Part shown: piece after piece, positions 41,631-50,198 of the stretch
How positions within the stretch are numbered: position 1 is the first letter of the stretch
How the letters are laid out: every line of letters begins with the position of its first letter
Translations under genes and position numbers: made by a program
Assembly: GCA_947302515.1 (NCBI GenBank)
Contig: CAMYVT010000002.1
Coordinates: forward strand, 1-64,000
Length of the DNA stretch: 64,000 nt
Reading direction: 5' to 3'
DNA from: an uncultured Caryophanales bacterium
GTDB lineage: Bacteria; Bacillota_I; Bacilli_A; RF39; UBA660
Notes under the pieces: model-generated
Databases searched by the model: none
Seen by the model: the letters and a program-made list of their open reading frames with translations, nothing else
Told to the model about the DNA's origin: nothing

Positions 41631-42788
41631 TAGAAATGAAGTAAATTCAAATACTTTACTTTTCTTTTCATCAATATTTTCATTATCATCATAACCAACA
41701 AGTTCTGCAAGTTGATTATTTGTTGGTTGAGCATCTCTTCTACGAAGAGAAGAATGGGCAGTTTTTTCAGAAATCCAGTTAGCAAGAGTCTGTGAAGAAC
41801 TATAAAATAACAATCTTGATAAACCATCTATATCATATTCATCAATACACTTTTTATATTCTTGAGACATAGCTCCTGTTAATAATACTGGAGCAACACC
41901 TTGCTTTAATAAATGATGATTTAATATAATACGTCCAGTTCTACCGTTACCATCACTAAATGGATGAATACGAATAAAACGAATATGAAATATTGCTTCC
42001 TTACGTAAAATATCACAAGATCTATCATACTTTTCTCTTGGAGTTAATCCAGGTTCATTAGGATCTAAAATAGTCATACCAAAATCATTCTTGTATTCAG
42101 CTAATAATCTTTGCATCTCATAAGGAACATCAGCTTTATCAGTAGGTTCAAAAGAAGCTCCAACTATTTCATTATTAGTCTTTTTAAAACCTAATACTTT
42201 ATCCTCATTACTTTGATTAACAATATTATTAATAGAAATAATATCAGTAATAGATAAATCTTTCTTGCTCATAGCAAAATCAAATGCATCAAGATTATCT
42301 TTCTGCATATTAAATGCTTTAGCATAAGCTATACGTCTTTGAGGAAGGTTCATAAATAAAGTATCCATTTTTTGAAAGGTAGCTCTCTTATCAAAATTAC
42401 CTTCTGTATCAAAAGCTAAATAATAATGAACATAAGAATCAAAATATGAAAAATATTTATTATACAATAAATCAATTTGCTTTTGATCACCAGTTAAAGT
42501 ATCAGTAAAAACACCATATCTTGAACCTTTAAATACTATTATCTGTCTAATTATATTGTTTATTTCTTTCTTCTCTTTAAATCCCAATAAATCATAATAC
42601 TTTTTAGCATCATCATCCATAGTAGTAGAAATAATCATATCAAAATTATCTAAATCTTTAAAAGCTTCTTCTATTGTTAAACTTGATCTAGAGAAGGCAC
42701 CCTTAAAACGAGATAATAAAAATTGGAATAAATCATGTGAAAAAATATGACCAGAAATAACAACATTCTCCCATTTATCATATAACAT
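41625..42788 (-). CDS. Fic-domain protein (putative AMP transferase)
   Basis: Fic enzymes transfer AMP or other nucleotide parts to Ser, Thr or Tyr of target proteins. The 387 residues have a helical N-terminal domain (1-190) and a Fic core whose signature HPFSDGNGRTGR starts at His275, with all catalytic residues intact. No clear inhibitory (S/T)xxxE(G/N) motif was found by eye, so regulation is unknown. The promoter at 42813-42841 implies that transcription starts near 42806. This makes the ATG at 42788 (after GGGGG) the likely start, rather than a GTG at 42812. Confidence 0.85.
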   Translation of the reverse strand: MLYDKWENVVISGHIFSHDLFQFLLSRFKGAFSRSSLTIEEAFKDLDNFDMIISTTMDDDAKKYYDLLGFKEKKEINNIIRQIIVFKGSRYGVFTDTLTGDQKQIDLLYNKYFSYFDSYVHYYLAFDTEGNFDKRATFQKMDTLFMNLPQRRIAYAKAFNMQKDNLDAFDFAMSKKDLSITDIISINNIVNQSNEDKVLGFKKTNNEIVGASFEPTDKADVPYEMQRLLAEYKNDFGMTILDPNEPGLTPREKYDRSCDILRKEAIFHIRFIRIHPFSDGNGRTGRIILNHHLLKQGVAPVLLTGAMSQEYKKCIDEYDIDGLSRLLFYSSSQTLANWISEKTAHSSLRRRDAQPTNNQLAELVGYDDNENIDEKKSKVFEFTSFLF

Positions 42789-42812
42789 AACCATACCCCC
42801 ATTAGTACGCAC

Positions 42813-42841
42813 ATTATACCATAAAATAAAGAAAAAGTCAA
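42813..42841 (-). promoter_or_regulatory. Promoter of the Fic gene
   Basis: TTGACT (42841-42836), a 17-bp spacer, then TATAAT (42818-42813) preceded by TGG. Near-consensus. The -35 overlaps the U-run of the upstream terminator. Confidence 0.82.
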
Positions 42842-42864
42842 AAAAAGAAGAGCTAATCTCTTCT
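42838..42864 (-). terminator. Terminator of the HELGH protein gene
   Basis: AGAAGAG pairs with CTCTTCT around a five-base loop (42846-42864), then TTTTTTTGACT on the minus strand. The gene's stop codon TAG (42865-42863) begins the stem. Confidence 0.75.
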
Positions 42865-43843
42865 AATAGTTAAATGGTTGGCGACTATCAAACAGAGGAA
42901 CAACTCGTCTCATAAAGTTTTCTTTTGCTAAACGAGTTTCAGAAATGCTACTTCTATCACCTATTCCAAAAGAAGCATACTTTCCATTCTTTATTCTTCC
43001 TAGATTTTTAAGCATATCAATCAAGTCAGATAAATGTCCATCTCTTTGATATTCGTAAAAGACTTTATCTACAAATCTCGGATCAAGTGTCCTAACCGAT
43101 AATAATCTCATAGCATCATCATCAGATGCATAAGGTCCACCACTTCCTCTTAATGTTTTGGAAAAAGCAATTGCTGGTTCTTGAAACTCACCATAATAAT
43201 CAAAATTACTTTTAAATGGTTGACCATCAAATAAACTACTTCTAAGTCTTCTTAATTCACCTCTTTGCTTACCGCAAAAGTAATAAGTAATTGCTTCTGC
43301 TCTATTCTGAGTTGTTGCTTCATCTATCATAGCAAAACCATCATAAATTAATTGTAAATCATCTGTTGCTTCGGATGATATATGATTAACAACTGTATTC
43401 ATCCAATCACTATTAATAATATGTCCAAGTTCATGACACATATAAAGCCTAGTTCTTTCTTGACCAGTTAAACTAGTAGAAGGAACTAAAGCAGGATTGA
43501 TAAATATTAATCTATGAGTTTCTACAAACTCTCCATATATACCTCTTCTTTTTTTAGGTAAAACTGTAATTATATTTAATTTTCTTTTTAAAGCATCAAA
43601 AACCCTCTTAAAGTCTTGTGGATAAAACTGATCATAGTAAAATAAATAATCTTCTAAATAACCAAAACTATAATATAAGGCATCAGCATCTTGTTCAATA
43701 CTTTCAGTTAAATGAAGACGATTACTATAATTATTTCTATAAAAAGAAATACTATTAATATACACCTGCTGCAAATAAGCCTCTACTTCTTGCCCATGAT
43801 TAGAAAAATGATTATGTAGCCTATATCTATTTCCTTCTATCAT
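42863..43843 (-). CDS. Putative zinc metallopeptidase with HELGH motif
   Basis: The 326-residue protein has no signal peptide. LYMCHELGHII places a zinc-binding HExxH at His137-His141, and the downstream helix FAMIDEATTQNRAEAITYYF offers a Glu third ligand near residue 175, as in gluzincin-type folds. The N-terminal part is helical, and the C-terminal half contains RLLSVRTLDPRFVDKVFYEYQRDG. Overall it recalls minimal metalloproteases, but I recognise no named family. It lies 75 bp upstream of the Fic gene on the same strand, although a terminator and promoter separate them. Confidence 0.65.
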   Translation of the reverse strand: MIEGNRYRLHNHFSNHGQEVEAYLQQVYINSISFYRNNYSNRLHLTESIEQDADALYYSFGYLEDYLFYYDQFYPQDFKRVFDALKRKLNIITVLPKKRRGIYGEFVETHRLIFINPALVPSTSLTGQERTRLYMCHELGHIINSDWMNTVVNHISSEATDDLQLIYDGFAMIDEATTQNRAEAITYYFCGKQRGELRRLRSSLFDGQPFKSNFDYYGEFQEPAIAFSKTLRGSGGPYASDDDAMRLLSVRTLDPRFVDKVFYEYQRDGHLSDLIDMLKNLGRIKNGKYASFGIGDRSSISETRLAKENFMRRVVPLFDSRQPFNY

Positions 43844-43879
43844 ATAATCACTCCATAATAATTATATAATAACAAATAA

Positions 43880-43903
43880 TAAAAAAGAGGCCAAAGCCTC
43901 TTA
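43880..43903 (-). terminator. Terminator of the leuS operon
   Basis: AAGAGGC pairs with GCCTCTT around CAAA, followed by six U on the minus strand. The leuS stop codon is just inside. Confidence 0.8.
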
Positions 43904-46312
43904 TTTTACAACGATATTTACAATTTTTCCCTTAATAACAATAATTTTAACTATATCATGTCCTTCTATATGTTTCTTAACATTTTCACATTCAAGGGCT
44001 TTTTCTTTAATAGTATCATCATTATCATCTATAGATATTTTAATAGTAGCTCGAACTTTACCATTTACTTGAACAGCTATTTCTTTAGTAGTTTCAATAG
44101 TTTTTTCTTCATCATATTCAGGCCATTTATCCTCACAAATAGGTTTATAACCAATTTGTTCATTCAATTCTTCTGTAATATGAGGAGCTATTGGATTAAG
44201 TAATGTAAGAATTAAATGATAATCATCTTTTGTAATAGAATCCATATCATCATAAGCATTAGCTAAAATCATTAAAGAAGAAATAACAGTATTATAACCC
44301 ATATGCATCATATCATATTCAATCTTTTTAATTGTTTGATTTTGAAGGATTTCAAGTTGTTCACTATAACCTTCGTTATCATTAATTTTTTCTTTTAATC
44401 TTTCAATCTTATCAAGGAATCTCTTACATCCTCTTAGTGATTCTGTACTCCATGGAGCATCCATTTGATAGTCTCCCATAAACATTTCATAAACACGTAG
44501 AGTATCAGCTCCATACTCTTTAACTATATCATCAGGATTAATAACATTACCAATAGATTTACTCATTTTTCTATTATCAGATCCTAATACCATACCATGA
44601 GAAACTCTAGTCCAAATCATTTCTTTATGAGGAACTAATCCAATATTATAAAGGAATTGAACCCAGAATCTTGCATATAGCAAATGTCTTGCAGTATGTT
44701 CCATTCCACCATTATACCAATCTACTCTATTCCAGTATTTCATAGAATCCATAGAAGCAAATTTTTTATCATTATGAGGATCCATAAATCTTAAGAAATA
44801 CCATGAAGAGCCAGCCCAGTTAGGCATTGTATCAGTCTCTCTCTTAGCATCTCCACCACATTTAGGACATTTACAATTAACCCAATCAGTAATATTAGCA
44901 AGTGGAGATTCGCCATCCTCAGTAGGTTCATATTCAGCAACATCAGGTAACAATAAAGGTAAATCTTCCTCATTCATTGGAACCCAGCCACAATTTACAC
45001 AATTAACCATAGGAATAGGCTCTCCCCAGAATCTTTGACGAGAAAATATCCAGTCTCTCATTTTATAATTATTAACTCTTCTACCAAAGCCTTTTTTCTC
45101 AATCATATTAGCAATTTCAACACGAGCTTCATCAACAGTCATACCATTAAACTCTTCAGAATTAATCATCTTATAATCATGACCCATATATTCAGTCTTC
45201 TCAATAGCATGTTCTGAAATATCACCACAGTCAATTACTTGAATAATCTCAAGATTATGTTCTTTAGCATACTCAAAATCTCTTTGGTCATGTGAAGGTA
45301 CTGCCATAACAGCACCAGTACCATAATCACCTAATACAAAGTCACCTAAGAATATAGGAACCTCTTTACCATTAACAGGATTAATAGCTTTAATACCTTT
45401 AACTTCAACACCAGTCTTACCTTTATTAAGTTCTGTTCTATCCATTGCACTCTTCATAGAAGTTTCTTTTATATAAGCATTAACCTCATCTTTATTTTCA
45501 ACTCTATCCATTAATTCTTTAATAAGTTTTCCATCAGGCGCAATAACAAAGAAAGTAATACCATAGATAGTTTCAGGACAAGTAGTAAATATAGAGAATT
45601 TACCACCACCAACTATATCAACATCAACTTCAACACCTTCACTTTTGCCTATCCAATTAATTTGTCCAAGTTTAACTCTATCAGCAAAATTAGTATCATC
45701 AAGTCCCTTTAATAAATCTTCAGAGTAATCACTCATTCTAAGCATCCACTGACTCTTCTCTTTTTGTTCAACCTGACTACCACATCTTTCACATACTCCG
45801 CCAGCAGCATCTTCATTACTTAAAACACTTTTACAAGTAGGACACCAGTTAACTGGAATAGTATCTTTATAAGCCATTCCATGCTTATAAAATTGTAAGA
45901 ATTGCCATTGAGTCCATTTATAATACTCAGGATCAGTAGTAGAAAACTCTCTACTCCAATCAAATGAGAATCCTAAAGATTTCATTTGAGCTTTAAAAGT
46001 CTTAATATTTTCCTTAACAGCTTCTTTAGGATGAATATGATTCTTAATAGCATATTGTTCTGCAGGAGCTCCAAAAGCATCCCATCCCATAGGATACAAA
46101 ATATTATATCCTTGCATTCTCATCATCCTAGCAATAGCATCTTGAGCAGTATAACTACGTACATGTCCAACATGAAGTCCAGCTCCAGATGGATAAGGAA
46201 ATTCTACCAATATATAATAAGGTTTTTTCTTATCACCATTTTTACTAACAAAAGTCTTCTTCTTATCCCAATAATCTTGCCACTTTTTCTCTATTTTATT
46301 TATGTTTTCCAT
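43901..46312 (-). CDS. leuS: Leucyl-tRNA synthetase
   Basis: Charges tRNA-Leu. The 803-residue class I enzyme has the HIGH motif HVGH (47-50) and zinc-binding Cys pairs (CPTC...CERCG and CVNCG...CKCPKCG). The editing domain is at about 220-400 with a T-rich TTCPET motif, and KMSKS is at 582-586. The anticodon-binding and C-terminal domains are complete. It is the second gene behind a Leu T-box. Its ATG lies inside the 3' end of the small membrane protein gene (17-bp overlap). Confidence 0.98.
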   Translation of the reverse strand: MENINKIEKKWQDYWDKKKTFVSKNGDKKKPYYILVEFPYPSGAGLHVGHVRSYTAQDAIARMMRMQGYNILYPMGWDAFGAPAEQYAIKNHIHPKEAVKENIKTFKAQMKSLGFSFDWSREFSTTDPEYYKWTQWQFLQFYKHGMAYKDTIPVNWCPTCKSVLSNEDAAGGVCERCGSQVEQKEKSQWMLRMSDYSEDLLKGLDDTNFADRVKLGQINWIGKSEGVEVDVDIVGGGKFSIFTTCPETIYGITFFVIAPDGKLIKELMDRVENKDEVNAYIKETSMKSAMDRTELNKGKTGVEVKGIKAINPVNGKEVPIFLGDFVLGDYGTGAVMAVPSHDQRDFEYAKEHNLEIIQVIDCGDISEHAIEKTEYMGHDYKMINSEEFNGMTVDEARVEIANMIEKKGFGRRVNNYKMRDWIFSRQRFWGEPIPMVNCVNCGWVPMNEEDLPLLLPDVAEYEPTEDGESPLANITDWVNCKCPKCGGDAKRETDTMPNWAGSSWYFLRFMDPHNDKKFASMDSMKYWNRVDWYNGGMEHTARHLLYARFWVQFLYNIGLVPHKEMIWTRVSHGMVLGSDNRKMSKSIGNVINPDDIVKEYGADTLRVYEMFMGDYQMDAPWSTESLRGCKRFLDKIERLKEKINDNEGYSEQLEILQNQTIKKIEYDMMHMGYNTVISSLMILANAYDDMDSITKDDYHLILTLLNPIAPHITEELNEQIGYKPICEDKWPEYDEEKTIETTKEIAVQVNGKVRATIKISIDDNDDTIKEKALECENVKKHIEGHDIVKIIVIKGKIVNIVVK

Positions 46313-46673
46313 TTTTAACCATTCCCTTCTTTTTATAAAATAAATACAACATATGGTAACTAATATAAATTAAAATTACTACTACAACTATTCCAACAAC
46401 AATCTCCCATAGAAAAGATTTAATATAAGACACAATTGTAACTGCAATAGACATATCTAAACAAGAAATAATTGCACACAGTTGCAGTAATTGATTATAT
46501 GATATTTTATCAAAATCTAAATTATACTTAGCCTTCATATAACGAATCTCTAATAATTCTTTTTTATTCTTACCCTTCTTATTAACACTTTTCTTTGCAG
46601 GAACAATAAAAACTATTTGATAAATAATAAATAATAATATAAATGTTAATATAAATAATACAACCTCTTCCAT
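46296..46673 (-). CDS. Small membrane protein in the leuS T-box operon
   Basis: The 125-residue protein has an N-terminal membrane helix (about 4-24) and a basic cytoplasmic loop (VPAKKSVNKKGKNKKELLEIRYMKAKYNLDFDKI). Two further hydrophobic helices lie at about 62-80 and 88-112, with a basic C-terminus. No family is recognised. The start at 46673 follows GGAGGATTT directly after the T-box terminator. A longer frame would run back through the T-box core. Its position makes it controlled by charged tRNA-Leu, and a role in leucine or peptide uptake is only a guess. Confidence 0.68.
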   Translation of the reverse strand: MEEVVLFILTFILLFIIYQIVFIVPAKKSVNKKGKNKKELLEIRYMKAKYNLDFDKISYNQLLQLCAIISCLDMSIAVTIVSYIKSFLWEIVVGIVVVVILIYISYHMLYLFYKKKGMVKNGKHK

Positions 46674-46683
46674 AAATCCTCCA

Positions 46684-46890
46684 AAAAAAATAACTATAAA
46701 CATAAGGACGAAATATCGCGGTACCACCTTAATTTATAGTTATTACTATACACTCTTAATCTATAACGGAATTACCCTATTGCTCCAAAGACAAGTTCAT
46801 AAGAAATTACTATCTATTTTCACCATTCATAGACTCTCTATAAGTATTTTTTTTACTATTACTTCTTTTTCAACGCAAAATATATAAGTA
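46684..46890 (-). promoter_or_regulatory. T-box riboswitch, Leu specifier
   Basis: The minus strand carries AAGGTGGTACCGCG (46730-46717). A stem I region contains AGAGAG and a specifier loop reading GAACTTGTC, where CUU (46795-46793) codes Leu. A terminator can form from ACTATAAA and TTTATAGT with eight U, right before the small membrane protein gene. A promoter with TGG-TATAAT (46898-46890) starts the leader. Uncharged tRNA-Leu should turn on the operon with leuS. Confidence 0.92.
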
Positions 46891-46898
46891 TTATACCA
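46890..46898 (-). promoter_or_regulatory. Promoter of the leuS T-box operon
   Basis: TATAAT (46895-46890) preceded by TGG forms an extended -10. A TTTGAT-like -35 is about 16 bp upstream. Confidence 0.65.
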
Positions 46899-46917
46899 CA
46901 AATAATTAAAAATCAAA

Positions 46918-46946
46918 GAAAAAAACTAGAAATAATCTAGTTTTTT
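46918..46946 (-). terminator. Terminator of the GH31 gene
   Basis: AAAACTAGA pairs with TCTAGTTTT around a five-base loop, with U-runs in both directions, next to the GH31 stop codon. Confidence 0.8.
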
Positions 46947-49365
46947 ATATTTCATTCATATAATCAAGAAGTTTTAAGAATAAACTAATGTGTTCTTTAG
47001 ATAACCCACTCTTCTTTAATTTACGAATACCAATTCTTTTCTTATCAACAGTAGCATCACTAAATATAATTTTAGCAATATCTTCTTTAAGATAAGTATT
47101 AATCTTTAAGTCCATCAAGACACTATCTAACTCATCATTAACCAATCGAACAGTATCAATTTCAATATCTTTTCCCTTACAATTAATAGTTAATTGACCA
47201 ATAGTTGGAGCTCCTTTAACTTCAACTATAAAATCATTACCATCAACATAATCAGTATGATTAATCTTATCATTATTGAAATGAACAGACACATCATCAG
47301 CCTGTTTAGTATTTCTAAATACCATCTTATAATTACGCTTTTCAGGTGCAATACCACTCTTACCATCAATAGAACGAATAATAACAGTATAATTATCTCT
47401 CATGTAGTTATAATCAATTGATGTTTTTAAGTAATATCCTTCACGATATAGAGCAGTAACACCATCGTCTTCATAAAGAGTATATGTGTTACTTACTCCA
47501 GGGAATATTTGTATTTCTAAATCTGTTGGCAACCCTATATTATTATAATCACTTCTATTAGAAATAGGAATAATACTACCAGCATGAGCAAATACTGGAT
47601 AATCATCTTCCTTAAAGAAAGATACATATTTTTTATTTCCAGGGAATTTCTTACCAGTAACCCAGTCATACCATACACCATCAGGTACAAAGAATCTATG
47701 AATAGATCTATTCATCACAGGATCTTTAGGTTCAAGTATAGGACATACTAGTAACTGAGATCCAAAGTAATATTGATTACGATATAAATCATCATCATAA
47801 ACCCACATATAATTGTAATAGAATGGCTGAATCAAAGGTACACCAGACTTAGTATAATTATATGCTTCAGTATAAATGTATGGTATTAATCTATGTCTTA
47901 ATCTTAAATAATTAGCAGCAATATTAAATGTTTTAGCATCCCATAACCATGGCTCTTTCTTATAATATCTTCCACGTGCTCCATGGAATCTAAGAATAGG
48001 GCCAAAAGTACTTAATTGAACATATCTTAAGTATAATTCACCATCTTCAATACCACCATGATTTCCACCAACATCATGACTCCACCAACTAACTCCTATA
48101 TTAGCAGCATTTAAATACTTAAATGGTAATTCTTTTAAAGCATCCCAACTAATCTCAGAAGATCCACCATATAATACTGGATAACGATGTGGAGCAAAAA
48201 CACCACCTCTACCTAAGATCATAGCTCTTTCATTACTATTTCTACCAGAATCTAAATACATATAGTGATTTAATGACCATAATTGAGTAACATCCATATT
48301 ACCAGTAGAATCATTCCAGAAGAAATCAACACCTTGAGCCTCTAATGGATGTAAAAACATTTTAAACAAAACATCTATATGTTTAGGATTTAATGGATCA
48401 AAAGGAATAACACTATTATCAGAAACTCCTAAATATTGGCTAGCTTGAGGATAATACATTTCATGAGGGTAAAAACCCCCAGTAGGATTAACAACAACCC
48501 CAACACGAATACCACGACGATGAAATTCAGAAATCATAGCTTTAGGATCTTTAATTAATTCACTATTAAATGTATATCCAACTTTTAATCTTTTTTCAGT
48601 CTCCGTATTTCTAATATGCCAATCATGATCGAATAACATTACAGAAATAGGAATAGTATCTCTCTCAAAATGACGAATTAAATCATGTAAATTATCATCA
48701 CTATAAATAGTATTTCTACTCCACCAGTTACCTAAAGCATATCTAGGAATTAAAGCAGGAGCCCCTGTCATTTTAAAATAATCAAATAAAGTCTGTCTAA
48801 AATCTTTATCATACATAAAAACATACATATCAAAATGATTAGCCATTGCATTACCTAAAGTACCATCTTCTTCAATAACTTTACTATAACTATCATCAAT
48901 AGAAGCAAATCCATCAATAGAATATAATCCTTTTTGTAAATTCCACGGAATATTAACATCTATTCCAACCATATTTCCAAGTAAATTTTTAGCTTCAGGA
49001 TGTCCAACATACCAATCTTTACAACGATCTCTTTCACGAGAAAGTAATGTTATTTTTAATGTTTTCATTGGATCAACTTTTGTTCCAACAAAAGGTTGTT
49101 CTTTTATATAACTCAAAGCAAAATACTTTGTACTTATCTCTAAAACATTTGCATCCTGTCTAACAGAAAAATCTGGTAGTCCGATATTTCTTCTTCTTAC
49201 CAGCTGTGTTGGCTTATCTAAAAATTGTCCGTTAGGAGAAAATTCAAGTCTAACAATACGTTCACTAATGATAGATATACGGAAACGATTACCTTGAATA
49301 ATCGCCTTTTTATCACTTTTAGCCTTTGAATAATCTACTTCGAATTGTTTTCCAAGTGGATACAT
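46945..49365 (-). CDS. Glycoside hydrolase family 31 protein with altered acid/base position
   Basis: GH31 members are mostly alpha-glucosidases or alpha-xylosidases. The 806 residues show an N-terminal beta-sandwich, the barrel (about 215-590) and C-terminal beta domains. GVDFFWNDSTGN keeps the nucleophile Asp352, and NIGVSWWSHDVGGNHGG and FGPILRFHGARG are present. Where relatives read SGDS-x-ISW, with the general acid Asp, this protein reads GGSSEISW, with Ser402. Activity may be changed or lost. There is no signal peptide. The ATG at 49365 follows AAGGTGTTTGGTA; a TTG at 49371 is less likely. Confidence 0.85.
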   Translation of the reverse strand: MYPLGKQFEVDYSKAKSDKKAIIQGNRFRISIISERIVRLEFSPNGQFLDKPTQLVRRRNIGLPDFSVRQDANVLEISTKYFALSYIKEQPFVGTKVDPMKTLKITLLSRERDRCKDWYVGHPEAKNLLGNMVGIDVNIPWNLQKGLYSIDGFASIDDSYSKVIEEDGTLGNAMANHFDMYVFMYDKDFRQTLFDYFKMTGAPALIPRYALGNWWSRNTIYSDDNLHDLIRHFERDTIPISVMLFDHDWHIRNTETEKRLKVGYTFNSELIKDPKAMISEFHRRGIRVGVVVNPTGGFYPHEMYYPQASQYLGVSDNSVIPFDPLNPKHIDVLFKMFLHPLEAQGVDFFWNDSTGNMDVTQLWSLNHYMYLDSGRNSNERAMILGRGGVFAPHRYPVLYGGSSEISWDALKELPFKYLNAANIGVSWWSHDVGGNHGGIEDGELYLRYVQLSTFGPILRFHGARGRYYKKEPWLWDAKTFNIAANYLRLRHRLIPYIYTEAYNYTKSGVPLIQPFYYNYMWVYDDDLYRNQYYFGSQLLVCPILEPKDPVMNRSIHRFFVPDGVWYDWVTGKKFPGNKKYVSFFKEDDYPVFAHAGSIIPISNRSDYNNIGLPTDLEIQIFPGVSNTYTLYEDDGVTALYREGYYLKTSIDYNYMRDNYTVIIRSIDGKSGIAPEKRNYKMVFRNTKQADDVSVHFNNDKINHTDYVDGNDFIVEVKGAPTIGQLTINCKGKDIEIDTVRLVNDELDSVLMDLKINTYLKEDIAKIIFSDATVDKKRIGIRKLKKSGLSKEHISLFLKLLDYMNEI

Positions 49366-49411
49366 TACCAAACACCTTCTTATTATTCTAATAACATAAT
49401 ATCATAATAAA

Positions 49412-49443
49412 AAAAAAATAACCATACAAAATGGTTATTTTTA
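49412..49443 (-). terminator. Terminator of the zinc-ribbon/VanY unit
   Basis: AAAATAACCAT pairs with ATGGTTATTTT around a five-base loop, followed by an A/U-rich run. Confidence 0.78.
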
Positions 49444-50187
49444 TTCAAATTGAAAATTAATACTATTAACAATCGTATCTATTACAGACAAGGCATTCTC
49501 CCAATTACCATTAGGAAGCTCTTCAATTATACCCATAGTAACATATTTAGAATTAGCTTTAGTTAAATATAGTGTTTTTGTAGAATTATCATTTTTTACA
49601 TTATATATTATAAAAATTCTATTATTAACAGTTTTCTCATTAGATGCAGTAACTTCATAACTCTTATTTGTAATCTTTTTTTCTATAAGATTATGATCTG
49701 CTACATATGCATCAAAATCATCTTCATTTATTTGAAAAGAAAATGTGTAATTGGTATTATCTGAAACATAAAGAACAGTATCCTGAATAGTAGAAGTAAG
49801 TTTTCCAGGAATAACTACACTATAATTATCAACAGTTACTTTTCTATCTGCTTCTACTGTCTCAACAGTAGGCAAAGATTCCTGAGCTGGTTGATTATTA
49901 TTCTTAATTAAAGACACAATAATAACAATTATTGATCCAATCATAACAATCAATAATCCAGCATATATTAAGTAATCAGTTGTAGTTAGGTTAAGTTTTT
50001 TTCTTTTCTTCTTCTTTTTAGGTACCTCTTCTCCTAACTCAACAGGAGCATAGTCTGTGGATAATTCTTTATCTTCATCAGATAATTCTTCAGTTTCTTC
50101 CTCTTCTTCTTCATCGATATAACTACCACATTCTAAACAATACTTAATTCCAGGTTTTAAATCAGCACCACAATTTTTACAAACCAT
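49441..50187 (-). CDS. Zinc-ribbon membrane protein
   Basis: Residues 1-22 are a zinc ribbon (CKNCG...CLECG). An acidic and then Lys-rich linker leads to one transmembrane helix (about 70-92) and an extracellular domain (100-248). The outer part contains DRKVTVDNYSVVIPGKL and DNTNYTFSFQINEDDFDAYV, similar in outline to the outer part of the 15405-16490 protein. Function unknown. It follows the VanY-type gene by 11 bp, so it may serve the envelope together with it. Confidence 0.68.
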   Translation of the reverse strand: MVCKNCGADLKPGIKYCLECGSYIDEEEEEETEELSDEDKELSTDYAPVELGEEVPKKKKKRKKLNLTTTDYLIYAGLLIVMIGSIIVIIVSLIKNNNQPAQESLPTVETVEADRKVTVDNYSVVIPGKLTSTIQDTVLYVSDNTNYTFSFQINEDDFDAYVADHNLIEKKITNKSYEVTASNEKTVNNRIFIIYNVKNDNSTKTLYLTKANSKYVTMGIIEELPNGNWENALSVIDTIVNSINFQFE

Positions 50188-50198
50188 AAAATCACCCT

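Noticed and set aside
44791..46318. Several short open frames opposite or inside leuS
   Set aside because: All overlap a complete leucyl-tRNA synthetase and none has a start signal or sensible composition.
46674..46727. N-terminal extension of the small membrane protein (MVPRYFVLMF...)
   Set aside because: It reads back through the Leu T-box core and its terminator. The ATG at 46673 has a clear GGAGG site.
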